64,000 nt of DNA, taken from the NCBI RefSeq assembly GCF_042678305.1, contig NZ_JBHUDT010000004.1; one strand, given 5' to 3'. Within the stretch, counting starts at the first letter, position 1, and each line of letters begins with the position of its first letter. The DNA is from Gelatiniphilus marinus (GTDB lineage Bacteria; Bacteroidota; Bacteroidia; Flavobacteriales; Flavobacteriaceae). Positions 53,161 to 61,167 of this stretch are shown piece by piece. The notes beneath the pieces are model-generated. The model had not been told where the DNA came from and ran no database searches. It worked only from the letters and a program-made list of their open reading frames with translations. Made by a program: the position numbers and the translations under genes.

Positions 53161-53742
53161 TTACTTATTGAGCTTTAAAATGCTTTTTACTTTTTGATTT
53201 AATACTGGCAAAACCTCAACCTCAAACCAAGAATTCTTAGTCAGCCAAAACCTATTTCGTGGCGACGGATGTGGCAAAGGCAAATATTTGGGCAAATACT
53301 CGTTATAATTTCTAACCGTATCGGTTAATGTTTTTTTTGCTTCTTTTTGTAAATAATACTTTTGGGCATACATGCCAATTAAAATAACGAGCTCTACATT
53401 TTTAAGCTCATCAAAAAGGGGTTTATGCCATTGCGGTGCGCATTCTGGCCGTGGTGGCAGATCGCCCGTTTTTCCTTTTCCTGGGTAACAAAATCCCATA
53501 GGGATTATGGCAAACTTTTTTTCATCATAAAAATATTCATCAGTAACCCCTAACCATTTTCGTAATTGTTTACCACTTGGGTCGTCCCACGGAATACCAG
53601 TTTTATGCACTTTCGTCCCTGGCGCCTGACCAATAATTACAATTTTAGAATCTAGGTGTGCCGAAACTATTGGGCGTGGCCCTAAAGCTAAATGTTTCTC
53701 GCAAATAGTGCATTGTTTTATGTTTTGAAGTAGTTTTTTCAT
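53161..53742 (-). CDS. Uracil-DNA glycosylase superfamily protein
   Basis: A 193-residue UDG-fold protein of the COG1573 type. Motif A is IIGQAPGTKVHKTG and motif B is LPHPSPRNRFW. Four cysteines, C11 and C14 (CTIC) plus one in GFCYPGKG and one in RPECAPQW 16 residues later, resemble the iron-sulfur cluster ligands of family 4/5 UDGs. The Asp/Asn replacing the catalytic residue in motif A is not clear here, so activity on uracil is inferred only. Its start shares one base with the stop of the upstream AAA gene. Confidence 0.88.
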   Translation of the reverse strand: MKKLLQNIKQCTICEKHLALGPRPIVSAHLDSKIVIIGQAPGTKVHKTGIPWDDPSGKQLRKWLGVTDEYFYDEKKFAIIPMGFCYPGKGKTGDLPPRPECAPQWHKPLFDELKNVELVILIGMYAQKYYLQKEAKKTLTDTVRNYNEYLPKYLPLPHPSPRNRFWLTKNSWFEVEVLPVLNQKVKSILKLNK

Positions 53743-54935
53743 CAGTATAAAAACCCAAATAAATATAGTGGTATTACATTTAATCCTCCAACTTCAATAT
53801 CATCTTTAACCACAAAGCTATCTTTAATGCCTTGTATTTGTTTTGATGTTTTTTCTTTGCCACCAATTTCAAACGTGTATTTTCTATCAACAATAAAATC
53901 GCCTTTTTCAGCAAGATGAATTTCGTGGATGTGTTTCATTTGATTTGCAAAAAACGTTTCTCTTAAAGTCCCTATTTCCACATTTTTTTCATCCAATGCA
54001 TATCCCAAATTTGAATTGTTAAGATAGAGTTTTTCTGGTTTTGTAAAGGCGCCAATTCCTTTTGTTGGTTTGTATAATTCCATTATCAAATCAGCTTTAT
54101 CTAATAACCGTAAAGCCTCAATTAAAAACCCTCTTTGTACTCCCAATCGTTCACTTAACTTTTTTATGTTTGGTGTAAATGGCGCACTTTGAGCTATTGC
54201 AACCAATAATTTTTTTATTTTTCTGCTATCTTGATAAGTTATATTTTCTACTACATTAAAATCAATTTCTAAAATTAAAGTAATTGTTTGATTTAGTTTT
54301 TGTAAGTAACTTTCTTTATTCTCCATATAATATGGATATGCACCATATTTTAAATAATCTCTGAAAAATTTAATTATTGTTCCTGTTTCTGTTTTTGTTT
54401 TTCTAGCTATTTCTTTATGATTTTTAAGAAGTTCTGAAAGCTCTATTTTTGGTAATACTATGTTTTTTTCAAAATACAGAAACTCTCTAAACGATAATTC
54501 TTTTAGGTTATAAGTAACAACTCTTCTACTTAAATCGGATTCTCCTTTATAAATTTCTAAAATTGAAGAAGATGTAAATACCGTTTTTAACTTTGGAAAT
54601 TGGTCATAAATCAACTTTAACTCTCTAGACCAATTAGGGTATTTATGAACTTCGTCTAAAAACAAATGTGTTCCACCTTGTAAAACAAATTCTTGGGCGA
54701 AGGAAACTAATGTGTTTTCTAAAAAATATAAATTATCCAATGAGACATACAACGACTCTGCTTCTTTATCTAATTTATACTTTATATATTGTAATAATAA
54801 TGTGGTTTTACCTGCGCCTCTTGCTCCTTTAATCCCAATTAGCCTGTTTGACCATTCTATTTCCTCTAACAAATAGCGTTGTTTATGAGAAATATTTTCT
54901 AAAAACTGTTCCTGTAAAGTAAAGAAATTTTCCAT
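53742..54935 (-). CDS. AAA ATPase with DUF4143-like C-terminus
   Basis: A 397-residue ATP-binding protein. The P-loop is GARGAGKTTLL near residue 36, and Walker B is HLFLDEVHKYPNW. TSSSILEIYKG is the sensor-like strand. The C-terminal half, with SERLGVQRGFLIEALRLLDKADLI and KLYLNNSNLGYAL, matches DUF4143-type proteins. The biological role of the family is unknown; some members are linked to toxin-like or defence loci, but nothing here supports that. It overlaps the UDG gene by one base. Confidence 0.88.
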   Translation of the reverse strand: MENFFTLQEQFLENISHKQRYLLEEIEWSNRLIGIKGARGAGKTTLLLQYIKYKLDKEAESLYVSLDNLYFLENTLVSFAQEFVLQGGTHLFLDEVHKYPNWSRELKLIYDQFPKLKTVFTSSSILEIYKGESDLSRRVVTYNLKELSFREFLYFEKNIVLPKIELSELLKNHKEIARKTKTETGTIIKFFRDYLKYGAYPYYMENKESYLQKLNQTITLILEIDFNVVENITYQDSRKIKKLLVAIAQSAPFTPNIKKLSERLGVQRGFLIEALRLLDKADLIMELYKPTKGIGAFTKPEKLYLNNSNLGYALDEKNVEIGTLRETFFANQMKHIHEIHLAEKGDFIVDRKYTFEIGGKEKTSKQIQGIKDSFVVKDDIEVGGLNVIPLYLFGFLY

Positions 54936-54953
54936 TTGTGTTTATTTATAAAA

Positions 54954-54961
54954 CAAAAATA
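54954..54961 (-). promoter_or_regulatory. -7 element for the AAA-UDG operon
   Basis: Minus strand TATTTTTG, 19 nt before the ATG at 54935. A TTG (54988-54986) is 24 nt upstream, slightly beyond the usual spacing. Confidence 0.45.
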
Positions 54962-55026
54962 GATAAAAATTGTTTATTTAAAAAACAAAAAATAGGTTAA
55001 ACTGTTTTTTAAAAAAACACTATGAT

Positions 55027-55698
55027 TTACTTTTTACCTCCAACCACAATAACAATTTCGCCTTTTGGTGGTTTATTGGTGTAGTAATCTAAAACTTCTT
55101 TGGCTGTTCCGCGAATAGTTTCTTCGTAAAGTTTGGTGAGTTCTCGTGATACTGAAACTGGTCTGTCTTCGCCAAAATACGCGCAAAAATGCCCTAAGGT
55201 TTTTACCAATTTATGCGGACTTTCGTAAAAAACCATGGTTCGGTTTTCTTCTGCTAAAAGCAACAATCGGGTTTGTCGTCCTTTTTTAACGGGTAAAAAA
55301 CCTTCGAAAACAAACTTATCGTTTGGCAAACCAGAATTTACCAAAGCCGGTACAAAGGCGGTTGCCCCGGGTAAACAATCCACTTCAATATTATTTTCTA
55401 TGCAAGCTCGGGTTAACAAAAACCCTGGATCTGAAATGGCCGGTGTTCCGGCATCGCTAACTAAGGCTACCGAGGTCCCGCTTTTTATTTTTTGAATTAT
55501 GCTTTCTACCGTTTTGTGCTCGTTGTGCATGTGGTGCGATTGCATGGGCGTAGAAACCTTGTAATGTTTTAACAGTTTTCCTGAGGTACGCGTGTCTTCG
55601 GCAAGAATTAAATCGGCTGCTTTTAAAACATCGATAGCTCGAAATGTAATATCTTTTAAATTACCTATGGGTGTTGGTACGATGTATAGTTTACTCAT
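55027..55698 (-). CDS. rsmI: 16S rRNA (cytidine 1402-2'-O)-methyltransferase
   Basis: RsmI methylates the ribose of C1402 in 16S rRNA. The 223-residue protein has the tetrapyrrole-methylase fold: N-terminal LYIVPTPIGNLKDITFRAIDVL, then LAEDTRTSGKLL, SDAGTPAISDPG and LPGATAFVPALVNSGLP. FYESPHKL and GEIVIVVGG complete the fold. It is shorter than E. coli RsmI (286), lacking the C-terminal extension, which is normal in this phylum. A REP-rich 134-bp spacer separates it from the upstream hypothetical gene. Confidence 0.95.
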   Translation of the reverse strand: MSKLYIVPTPIGNLKDITFRAIDVLKAADLILAEDTRTSGKLLKHYKVSTPMQSHHMHNEHKTVESIIQKIKSGTSVALVSDAGTPAISDPGFLLTRACIENNIEVDCLPGATAFVPALVNSGLPNDKFVFEGFLPVKKGRQTRLLLLAEENRTMVFYESPHKLVKTLGHFCAYFGEDRPVSVSRELTKLYEETIRGTAKEVLDYYTNKPPKGEIVIVVGGKK

Positions 55699-55715
55699 GT
55701 AATACGGCTGCTAAT

Positions 55716-55820
55716 GTGTTAGGGATTGAGGTATTGTTGAAGCTCTTTTTGTGTTGTTGCACCTATGCAACACAAAAAAGCGACTACCGAAAGCGCGACC
55801 ACGCCTTTTTTTGGCGTGGG
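55716..55820. repeat. Double-hairpin intergenic element
   Basis: The element opens with GTTAGGGATTGAGG, then hairpin 1 (CTTTTTGTGTTG / CAACACAAAAAAG at 55745-55780), CGACTACCGAAAGCGCGACC, and hairpin 2 (CCACGCC-T7-GGCGTGG, 55799-55819). The opening block also occurs near 5932. It lies between two minus-strand genes. Confidence 0.65.
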
Positions 55821-55832
55821 AACACCCAAGTT

Positions 55833-56588
55833 TTAAAGAAACTTACTTTCTATTATTTCAAAAAAACGTGCTTCAAACTCTTCTTTGCCTGCCCAATGGT
55901 TATAATCTGGCTTTACAATATCTTCAATAAACCGTTTGGCATCGTTTAATGTCGCCGAGGTGTTTAATTGCGAAACCACACGATCGTAGTCTTCGCTTTT
56001 GCCGTTAAACAAATGCTTTATAAAGGCTATTTTATCGTTAAGTCCAATGCTTAATCCGCCACTTTTAAGTTTATCGTTAAGCGATTTTTTTTGGTTTCCG
56101 TTTTGTAATTTGGAAACAGGCTCGAAAACGGGCATTTGCTCAAAACCAGAGGTAAGGGTTTCCAAATCTACTTTTTGCGGTTCGGTGGTTTTTGGAGATG
56201 GTGCCTTGGGTATGGCCGCTTCAAAAACCGAATCGATTTGCAAGCTCTCCTGCGGCATTTGTGCAACCATATCTTTAATGGTTTCCATCAAGGGCTCTGT
56301 AATAGCCTCGTTTTCAGAATCATCAAGGTTTATGTAAACTTTATCTTCTACCTCAATGTTATCGCTTACCTTATTGTTAAAAGCGGTGTCGAGCATGCCA
56401 AAAAAAGAGGAGTTGTTTCCTATTGAGGGTATATCGTCATCAAAATTGTCGTGGGCAAATTTAAGTACAGACAGTTTTTCGTAAAGCACACTGGCCTCGG
56501 CGTGCATTTTCACAACATCTTCTTTCCCTTTTAATTTAAGGATTCTATGGGCTATACTAATGAGTTCTGACTCTAACTTCTTCTTCAT
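55833..56588 (-). CDS. Conserved hypothetical protein
   Basis: A 251-residue acidic protein with no recognised domain. The N-terminal ~45 residues are helical and charged (ELISIAHRILKLKGKEDVVKMH), followed by a long acidic disordered segment rich in Asp and Glu (HDNFDDDIPSIG). The C-terminal ~75 residues (LSIGLNDKIAFIKHLFNGKSEDYDRVVSQL to FFEIIESKFL) are predicted helical and look like the conserved part. It has no signal peptide. It is divergent from tdk and upstream of rsmI. I recall this gene order in other Flavobacteriaceae, but cannot confirm it. Confidence 0.8.
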   Translation of the reverse strand: MKKKLESELISIAHRILKLKGKEDVVKMHAEASVLYEKLSVLKFAHDNFDDDIPSIGNNSSFFGMLDTAFNNKVSDNIEVEDKVYINLDDSENEAITEPLMETIKDMVAQMPQESLQIDSVFEAAIPKAPSPKTTEPQKVDLETLTSGFEQMPVFEPVSKLQNGNQKKSLNDKLKSGGLSIGLNDKIAFIKHLFNGKSEDYDRVVSQLNTSATLNDAKRFIEDIVKPDYNHWAGKEEFEARFFEIIESKFL

Positions 56589-56666
56589 TGCTTATATTTT
56601 TAAAATTATTGCTATTGGGGCTTTTGATTTTTAATAAATTTACGCCACCTTTATACAAACGAAAAA

Positions 56667-56674
56667 TAGGTTTG
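56667..56674 (+). promoter_or_regulatory. -7 element for tdk-alr
   Basis: TAGGTTTG, an exact TAnnTTTG match 21 nt before the tdk ATG. No clear -33 TTG. Confidence 0.45.
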
Positions 56675-56695
56675 TTTTAGTGCTAAAATTACAAA

Positions 56696-57343
56696 ATGTT
56701 TCTTGAAAATACAGTAAATCATAAAGAACAATTTGGCTGGATTGAAGTTATTTGCGGCTCCATGTTTTCTGGAAAAACCGAAGAACTCATCCGAAGGCTT
56801 AAACGCGCCCAATTTGCAAGGCAAAAAGTTGAGATTTTTAAACCGGCCATTGATGTGCGTTATGATGAAGATATGGTGGTCTCGCACGATGCTAACGAAA
56901 TTCGCTCTACACCAGTGCCCGCTGCAGCAAACATTCCCATTTTAGCAGATGGCTGCGATGTGGTTGGCATTGACGAAGCCCAGTTTTTTGACGACGAGAT
57001 TGTTAGCGTCTGCAACGATTTGGCCAATAAAGGCGTTCGGGTAATCGTTGCGGGACTGGACATGGATTTTAAAGGCAACCCCTTTGGCCCCATGCCAAAC
57101 CTTATGGCAACTGCAGAATATGTTACCAAAGTGCACGCCGTTTGTACGCGCACAGGAAATTTGGCCCAATATAGCTACCGTAAATCCAAAAGCGATAATT
57201 TGGTGCTTTTAGGCGAAGTTGACGAGTACGAACCCTTAAGTAGAGCCGCTTATTACAAAGCCACAATGCGCGATAAATTACGCAACATGAAGGTAAATGA
57301 TGCCGAAGAAATGACCACTAAACCAAAAAAACCCAATGCCTAA
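56696..57343 (+). CDS. tdk: Thymidine kinase
   Basis: Tdk phosphorylates thymidine to dTMP in salvage. The 215 residues are the type II size. The P-loop is GSMFSGKTEELIRR, followed by DEAQFFDDE and GLDMDFKGNPFGP. The lasso domain reads VCTRTGNLAQYSYRK and has only one of the cysteines of the usual zinc site; this seems normal for this clade but is worth noting. Its 3' end overlaps alr by 8 nt, so the two are coupled. Confidence 0.96.
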   Translation: MFLENTVNHKEQFGWIEVICGSMFSGKTEELIRRLKRAQFARQKVEIFKPAIDVRYDEDMVVSHDANEIRSTPVPAAANIPILADGCDVVGIDEAQFFDDEIVSVCNDLANKGVRVIVAGLDMDFKGNPFGPMPNLMATAEYVTKVHAVCTRTGNLAQYSYRKSKSDNLVLLGEVDEYEPLSRAAYYKATMRDKLRNMKVNDAEEMTTKPKKPNA

Positions 57344-58442
57344 AGCGCAAGAAACCGTACTCGAAATAGATTTAAAAACCCTTAAACACAACTTTGGGCA
57401 TTTAAAATCTAAGCTTAACAAAAAAACCAAATTTTTAGCCGTAGTAAAAGCTTATGGCTATGGTAGCGATGCCTGCCAAATAGCAAACTATTTGCAAACT
57501 CTTGATGTAGATTATTTTGCAGTGGCATACGTAAAGGAAGGCGTTGCACTAAGAAAATCGGGCATTACAAAACCTGTTTTGGTCCTGCACCCACAGGCTG
57601 TGAATTTTAAAACCTTAATTGACAATTGTTTAGAACCTAGTATATATAATGCTAAAATTTTAAACGAATTTATTAATATCGCTTCGGCGGAAAAACAAAC
57701 CAACTACCCCATTCATATTAAATTTAATACTGGGTTAAACCGATTGGGATTTTGGGGAAATGATTTAAATTATATCGCATCAAAATTAAAAGATTCGGCT
57801 TCAGTAAAAGTAAAATCTATCTTTTCGCATTTGGCGGCCAGTGAAGATTTAAAAGAAAAACAATTTACCCTAAATCAAATTGAAAACTTCAAATCTATTT
57901 CTAAAAACGTTACAAAAGCCCTTGGTTACAAACCTATGCTTCATATATGCAACACCTCGGGGCTATTAAATTATCCCGATGCGCATTTCGATATGGTACG
58001 CAGCGGCATTGGATTATATGGGTTCGGAAATTCAGAAAAAGAAAACAAACATTTAAAACCCATAGCCACCTTAAAAACGGTTATTTCTCAAATTCATTCG
58101 ATTGAAAAAGGGGAATCTGTTGGTTATAATCGAGCCTATAAAAGCAATGCCTTTTTAAAAACGGCAACACTACCCCTTGGGCATGCCGATGGCATTGGCA
58201 GACAATACGGAAACGACAATGGCTTTGTAACCATTAACGGGCAAAAGGCCAATATTATTGGCAATGTTTGTATGGACATGATTATGGTAAACATCACAAA
58301 TATTGATTGTAAAGAAGGTGATGAAGTGATTGTTTTTGATGCAAACCACACCGCCGAAAATTTAGCCCAAACCACCAACTCCATTTCTTACGAGTTAATT
58401 ACTGCCATTTCGCAACGTATTAAACGCGTTATTCTTCAATAG
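57336..58442 (+). CDS. alr: Alanine racemase
   Basis: Alr interconverts L- and D-alanine to supply D-Ala for peptidoglycan. The PLP lysine is K38 in AVVKAYGYG. The second catalytic residue is the tyrosine in SVGYNRAYK, and the C-terminal beta domain has GNVCMDMIMVN. The 368-residue length is standard. It overlaps tdk by 8 nt, an arrangement that suggests coupled translation rather than shared function. Confidence 0.96.
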   Translation: MPKAQETVLEIDLKTLKHNFGHLKSKLNKKTKFLAVVKAYGYGSDACQIANYLQTLDVDYFAVAYVKEGVALRKSGITKPVLVLHPQAVNFKTLIDNCLEPSIYNAKILNEFINIASAEKQTNYPIHIKFNTGLNRLGFWGNDLNYIASKLKDSASVKVKSIFSHLAASEDLKEKQFTLNQIENFKSISKNVTKALGYKPMLHICNTSGLLNYPDAHFDMVRSGIGLYGFGNSEKENKHLKPIATLKTVISQIHSIEKGESVGYNRAYKSNAFLKTATLPLGHADGIGRQYGNDNGFVTINGQKANIIGNVCMDMIMVNITNIDCKEGDEVIVFDANHTAENLAQTTNSISYELITAISQRIKRVILQ

Positions 58443-58513
58443 TTTTTTAACTTTTGTTAACATTTAATTTTTTTAACTAAATTAGTAACTTATCTAACTA
58501 AAAATTTAAAACA

Positions 58514-58915
58514 ATGTTAAAAGAATTTAAAGAATTTGCAATGAAGGGCAACCTTATAGACATTGCAGTAGGTTTTGTAATGGGCGCTGCTTTTAAAGAA
58601 GTAGTTACCGCATTTACCGGTGGCATAGTATCGCCTTTAATTGGTTTAATTTTCGATTCAGACTTTAAAGCATTAAAATATAAATTAAAAGACGGCACAT
58701 TAAACGATGCTGGAGAAACCGTAGGCGAAGTGTTTTTAGAATACGGTACTTTTTTAACCAATGTTATCGATTTTGTTATTGTAGCCTTCGTAATGTTCTT
58801 GGTTGTAAAAGGCGTTAACAAAATGAAGAAAAAAGAAGAACCCGCACCCGAAGCCCCAAAAGGGCCATCGCAAGAAGATTTACTTGCCGAAATTAGAGAT
58901 TTACTTAAAAAATAA
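58514..58915 (+). CDS. mscL: Large-conductance mechanosensitive channel
   Basis: MscL is a homopentameric channel that opens under membrane tension during osmotic downshock. The N-terminal helix and TM1 (MLKEFKEFAMKGNLIDIAVG, then FVMGAAFKEVVTAFTGGIVSP) carry the conserved gate region. TM2 is FLTNVIDFVIVAFVMFLVVKG, and the C-terminal helical bundle ends EDLLAEIRDLLKK. The 133-residue size is typical. It is a single-gene unit with its own terminator. Confidence 0.96.
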   Translation: MLKEFKEFAMKGNLIDIAVGFVMGAAFKEVVTAFTGGIVSPLIGLIFDSDFKALKYKLKDGTLNDAGETVGEVFLEYGTFLTNVIDFVIVAFVMFLVVKGVNKMKKKEEPAPEAPKGPSQEDLLAEIRDLLKK

Positions 58916-58953
58916 CCGTTTGTTAATTATATAACGTATTGTTATTTGTTGTC

Positions 58954-58991
58954 AAAAAAGCCTTTGTTTTCTAAAAATGAAGGCTTTTTTT
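58954..58991 (+). terminator. Terminator after mscL
   Basis: AAAAAAGCCTT pairs with AAGGCTTTTTT over a ~15-nt loop, followed by T residues. Confidence 0.8.
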
Positions 58992-59015
58992 AGGTTATAA
59001 AATAGAATTAATACT

Positions 59016-59023
59016 TAGTTTTG
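59016..59023 (+). promoter_or_regulatory. -7 element for asd
   Basis: TAGTTTTG, 28 nt before the asd ATG. No -33 TTG at standard spacing. Confidence 0.4.
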
Positions 59024-59051
59024 TGGCAGTAATTATATAAATTCAATAAAG

Positions 59052-60041
59052 ATGAAAGTAGCAGTTGTTGGCGCCACCGGAATGGTTGGCGAAGTCATGC
59101 TAAAAGTATTGGCAGAACGTAATTTCCCGATTACCGAATTGCTGTTGGTAGCCTCAGAACGCTCAGTAGGCAAAAAACTAAAATATCAAGATAAAGAGTA
59201 CACCGTTATTGGTCTAGCCGATGCCGTGGCAGCCAAACCAGATATCGCAATTTTTTCTGCTGGTGGTGGCACATCGCTAGAATGGGCGCCAAAATTTGCT
59301 GAAGCCGGCACAACGGTAATCGATAATTCTTCAGCTTGGAGAATGGACCCGAACAAAAAATTAGTGGTTCCAGAAATTAATGCCAAAGAGTTAACCAAAG
59401 CCGACAAGATTATTGCAAACCCCAATTGCTCAACCATACAAATGGTAATGGCACTAGCGCCGCTTCATAACGCATATAAAATGAAACGCGTGGTGGTTTC
59501 TACCTATCAATCGGTATCGGGTACGGGCGTAAAAGCGGTACAACAACTGGAAAACGAAATTGCCGGTGTTGATGGCGAAATGGCCTACCCCTATCCTATT
59601 GGCAGAAATGCGTTGCCACATTGCGATGTTTTTGAAGACAACGGTTACACCAAAGAAGAAATGAAACTGGCACGCGAGCCTCAAAAAATATTTAACGACA
59701 AATCCTTTTCTGTAACGGCTACTGCGGTGAGAATTCCAACTTCTGGTGGACACTCTGAAGCGGTTAACGTCGAGTTTGAAAAAGATTTCGATTTGGCAGA
59801 TGTGCGTAAAATGCTATACGAAACCCCTGGAATTGTTTTGCAAGATAATACAGATACAAACACGTATCCTATGCCCATTTATGCACACGACAAAGACGAT
59901 GTTTTTGTGGGCAGACTGAGAAGGGATGAAACGCAACCAAACACTTTAAACATGTGGATTGTTGCCGATAACTTACGCAAAGGCGCTGCAACCAATACCA
60001 TACAAATTGCAGAATATTTAGTTGAAAACGATTTGGTTTAA
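59052..60041 (+). CDS. asd: Aspartate-semialdehyde dehydrogenase
   Basis: Asd reduces aspartyl phosphate to aspartate semialdehyde, the branch point to lysine/diaminopimelate, threonine and methionine. The NADP-binding loop is VVGATGMVGEVML. The catalytic cysteine is C126 in NPNCSTIQM, and the acid/base His lies in RIPTSGGHSEAVN. The 329-residue length is standard. Its terminator is shared with the convergent M28 peptidase gene. Confidence 0.96.
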   Translation: MKVAVVGATGMVGEVMLKVLAERNFPITELLLVASERSVGKKLKYQDKEYTVIGLADAVAAKPDIAIFSAGGGTSLEWAPKFAEAGTTVIDNSSAWRMDPNKKLVVPEINAKELTKADKIIANPNCSTIQMVMALAPLHNAYKMKRVVVSTYQSVSGTGVKAVQQLENEIAGVDGEMAYPYPIGRNALPHCDVFEDNGYTKEEMKLAREPQKIFNDKSFSVTATAVRIPTSGGHSEAVNVEFEKDFDLADVRKMLYETPGIVLQDNTDTNTYPMPIYAHDKDDVFVGRLRRDETQPNTLNMWIVADNLRKGAATNTIQIAEYLVENDLV

Positions 60042-60069
60042 AATATATTAGGTTTTAGATTTTTAGAAT

Positions 60070-60107
60070 AAAAAAAGAGGCTGCCTGAAAAGGCAGCCTC
60101 TTTTTTT
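60070..60107. terminator. Strong bidirectional terminator
   Basis: A 17-bp stem (core AGAGGCTGCCT / AGGCAGCCTCT) with a GAAA loop and A/T-runs on both sides lies between the convergent asd and M28 genes. Confidence 0.95.
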
Positions 60108-60114
60108 ACAGACT

Positions 60115-61071
60115 TTAATCTTGGTTGATAAATTCCATTTTATAATCTGTCGCGGCAAGTTCCATAATCGTTTTAAAAATATAATCGCACACCTGTTTTT
60201 GGCCCTTAAAGTTAATTAAATCTACGGTATCTTCGGGCCTGTGGTATTGCGGATGCGCTCCGGTATGCAACCCCAAAACCGAAATGCCTTTTTTGTAAAA
60301 CGACACATGGTCCGATCCGCCAACAGAACCCGCATGCACAATGGGTGTTAAATTTAAAGATTCGCCTAAGCTTTGCATAAAAGCAACCCCATTAGGAAAT
60401 GTACCTGCGCCGCCCATATACACATGTTTCTCTTTGTTCATCCTGCCCACCATGTCCATATTAATCATTAATTTAATTTGAGACAGCGGCACTAACGGAT
60501 TATCAACAAAATATTGGCTTCCTAATAAGCCTTGTTCTTCTGCTCCAAATGCAATAAAAATAATACTGCGTTTTAATTTGTGCTTTTGGCTTGCTATTTT
60601 TTCGGCTATCTCCAAAAGAGCCGAAGTCCCACTGGCATTATCGTCGGCACCGTAATGAATGGTATTCTTTGTATCGGATTTTGACGATGGCCCGCCCAAA
60701 CCCAAATGGTCGTAATGCGCGCCCAAAACAATATATTCATTTTTCAACCCGGCATCGCTGCCTTCAATAAAACCAACCACGTTACAGGTTTTTACAACGG
60801 GTTTTTCCATAGCTCCTTTTTCAACCCGCAATGCGGCTTTAAAGTTTTGCTTGTAACCGCTATCAAAAGGGGCAACCCCTATCTTTTTAAATTCTTTTTT
60901 TAAATAGTTAACAACGCGCCTATTGGCTTTTCCTCCAGGGAATCGGCCTGCGTTTTTTTCTGAAGCTAAAAACAGTAGGTGATCTTTCAATTCGTTTTCG
61001 GTTATTTCAGATTGGGAAAACACATTAAAACTTAACGTACTAATTAGTAAATACAAAAAAATATGTTTCAT
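60115..61071 (-). CDS. Secreted M28-family zinc aminopeptidase
   Basis: A 318-residue exported peptidase with signal MKHIFLYLLISTLSFNVFSQ. The two-zinc M28 site is seen in GAHYDHLG (His), GADDNASGTSALLEIA (bridging Asp), AFGAEEQGLLGSQYF (catalytic Glu), MINMDMVGR (Asp) and the late SDHVSFYKKG (His). M28 enzymes remove N-terminal residues from peptides. It is followed on the opposite strand by an S9 peptidase gene, so both may serve peptide use in the periplasm. Confidence 0.93.
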   Translation of the reverse strand: MKHIFLYLLISTLSFNVFSQSEITENELKDHLLFLASEKNAGRFPGGKANRRVVNYLKKEFKKIGVAPFDSGYKQNFKAALRVEKGAMEKPVVKTCNVVGFIEGSDAGLKNEYIVLGAHYDHLGLGGPSSKSDTKNTIHYGADDNASGTSALLEIAEKIASQKHKLKRSIIFIAFGAEEQGLLGSQYFVDNPLVPLSQIKLMINMDMVGRMNKEKHVYMGGAGTFPNGVAFMQSLGESLNLTPIVHAGSVGGSDHVSFYKKGISVLGLHTGAHPQYHRPEDTVDLINFKGQKQVCDYIFKTIMELAATDYKMEFINQD

Positions 61072-61138
61072 AGTCTATTCATTTTTTCAACAGCTTCAAA
61101 TATATAACAAGTGGCCATAAAATTTGGTTTGTTTTGCT

Positions 61139-61146
61139 TATTTTTG
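61139..61146 (+). promoter_or_regulatory. -7 element for the S9 peptidase gene
   Basis: TATTTTTG, 21 nt before the ATG at 61168. It lies inside the longer ORF frame (61111), supporting the downstream start. Confidence 0.45.
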
Positions 61147-61167
61147 ACGATTAATTATTTATCAATC

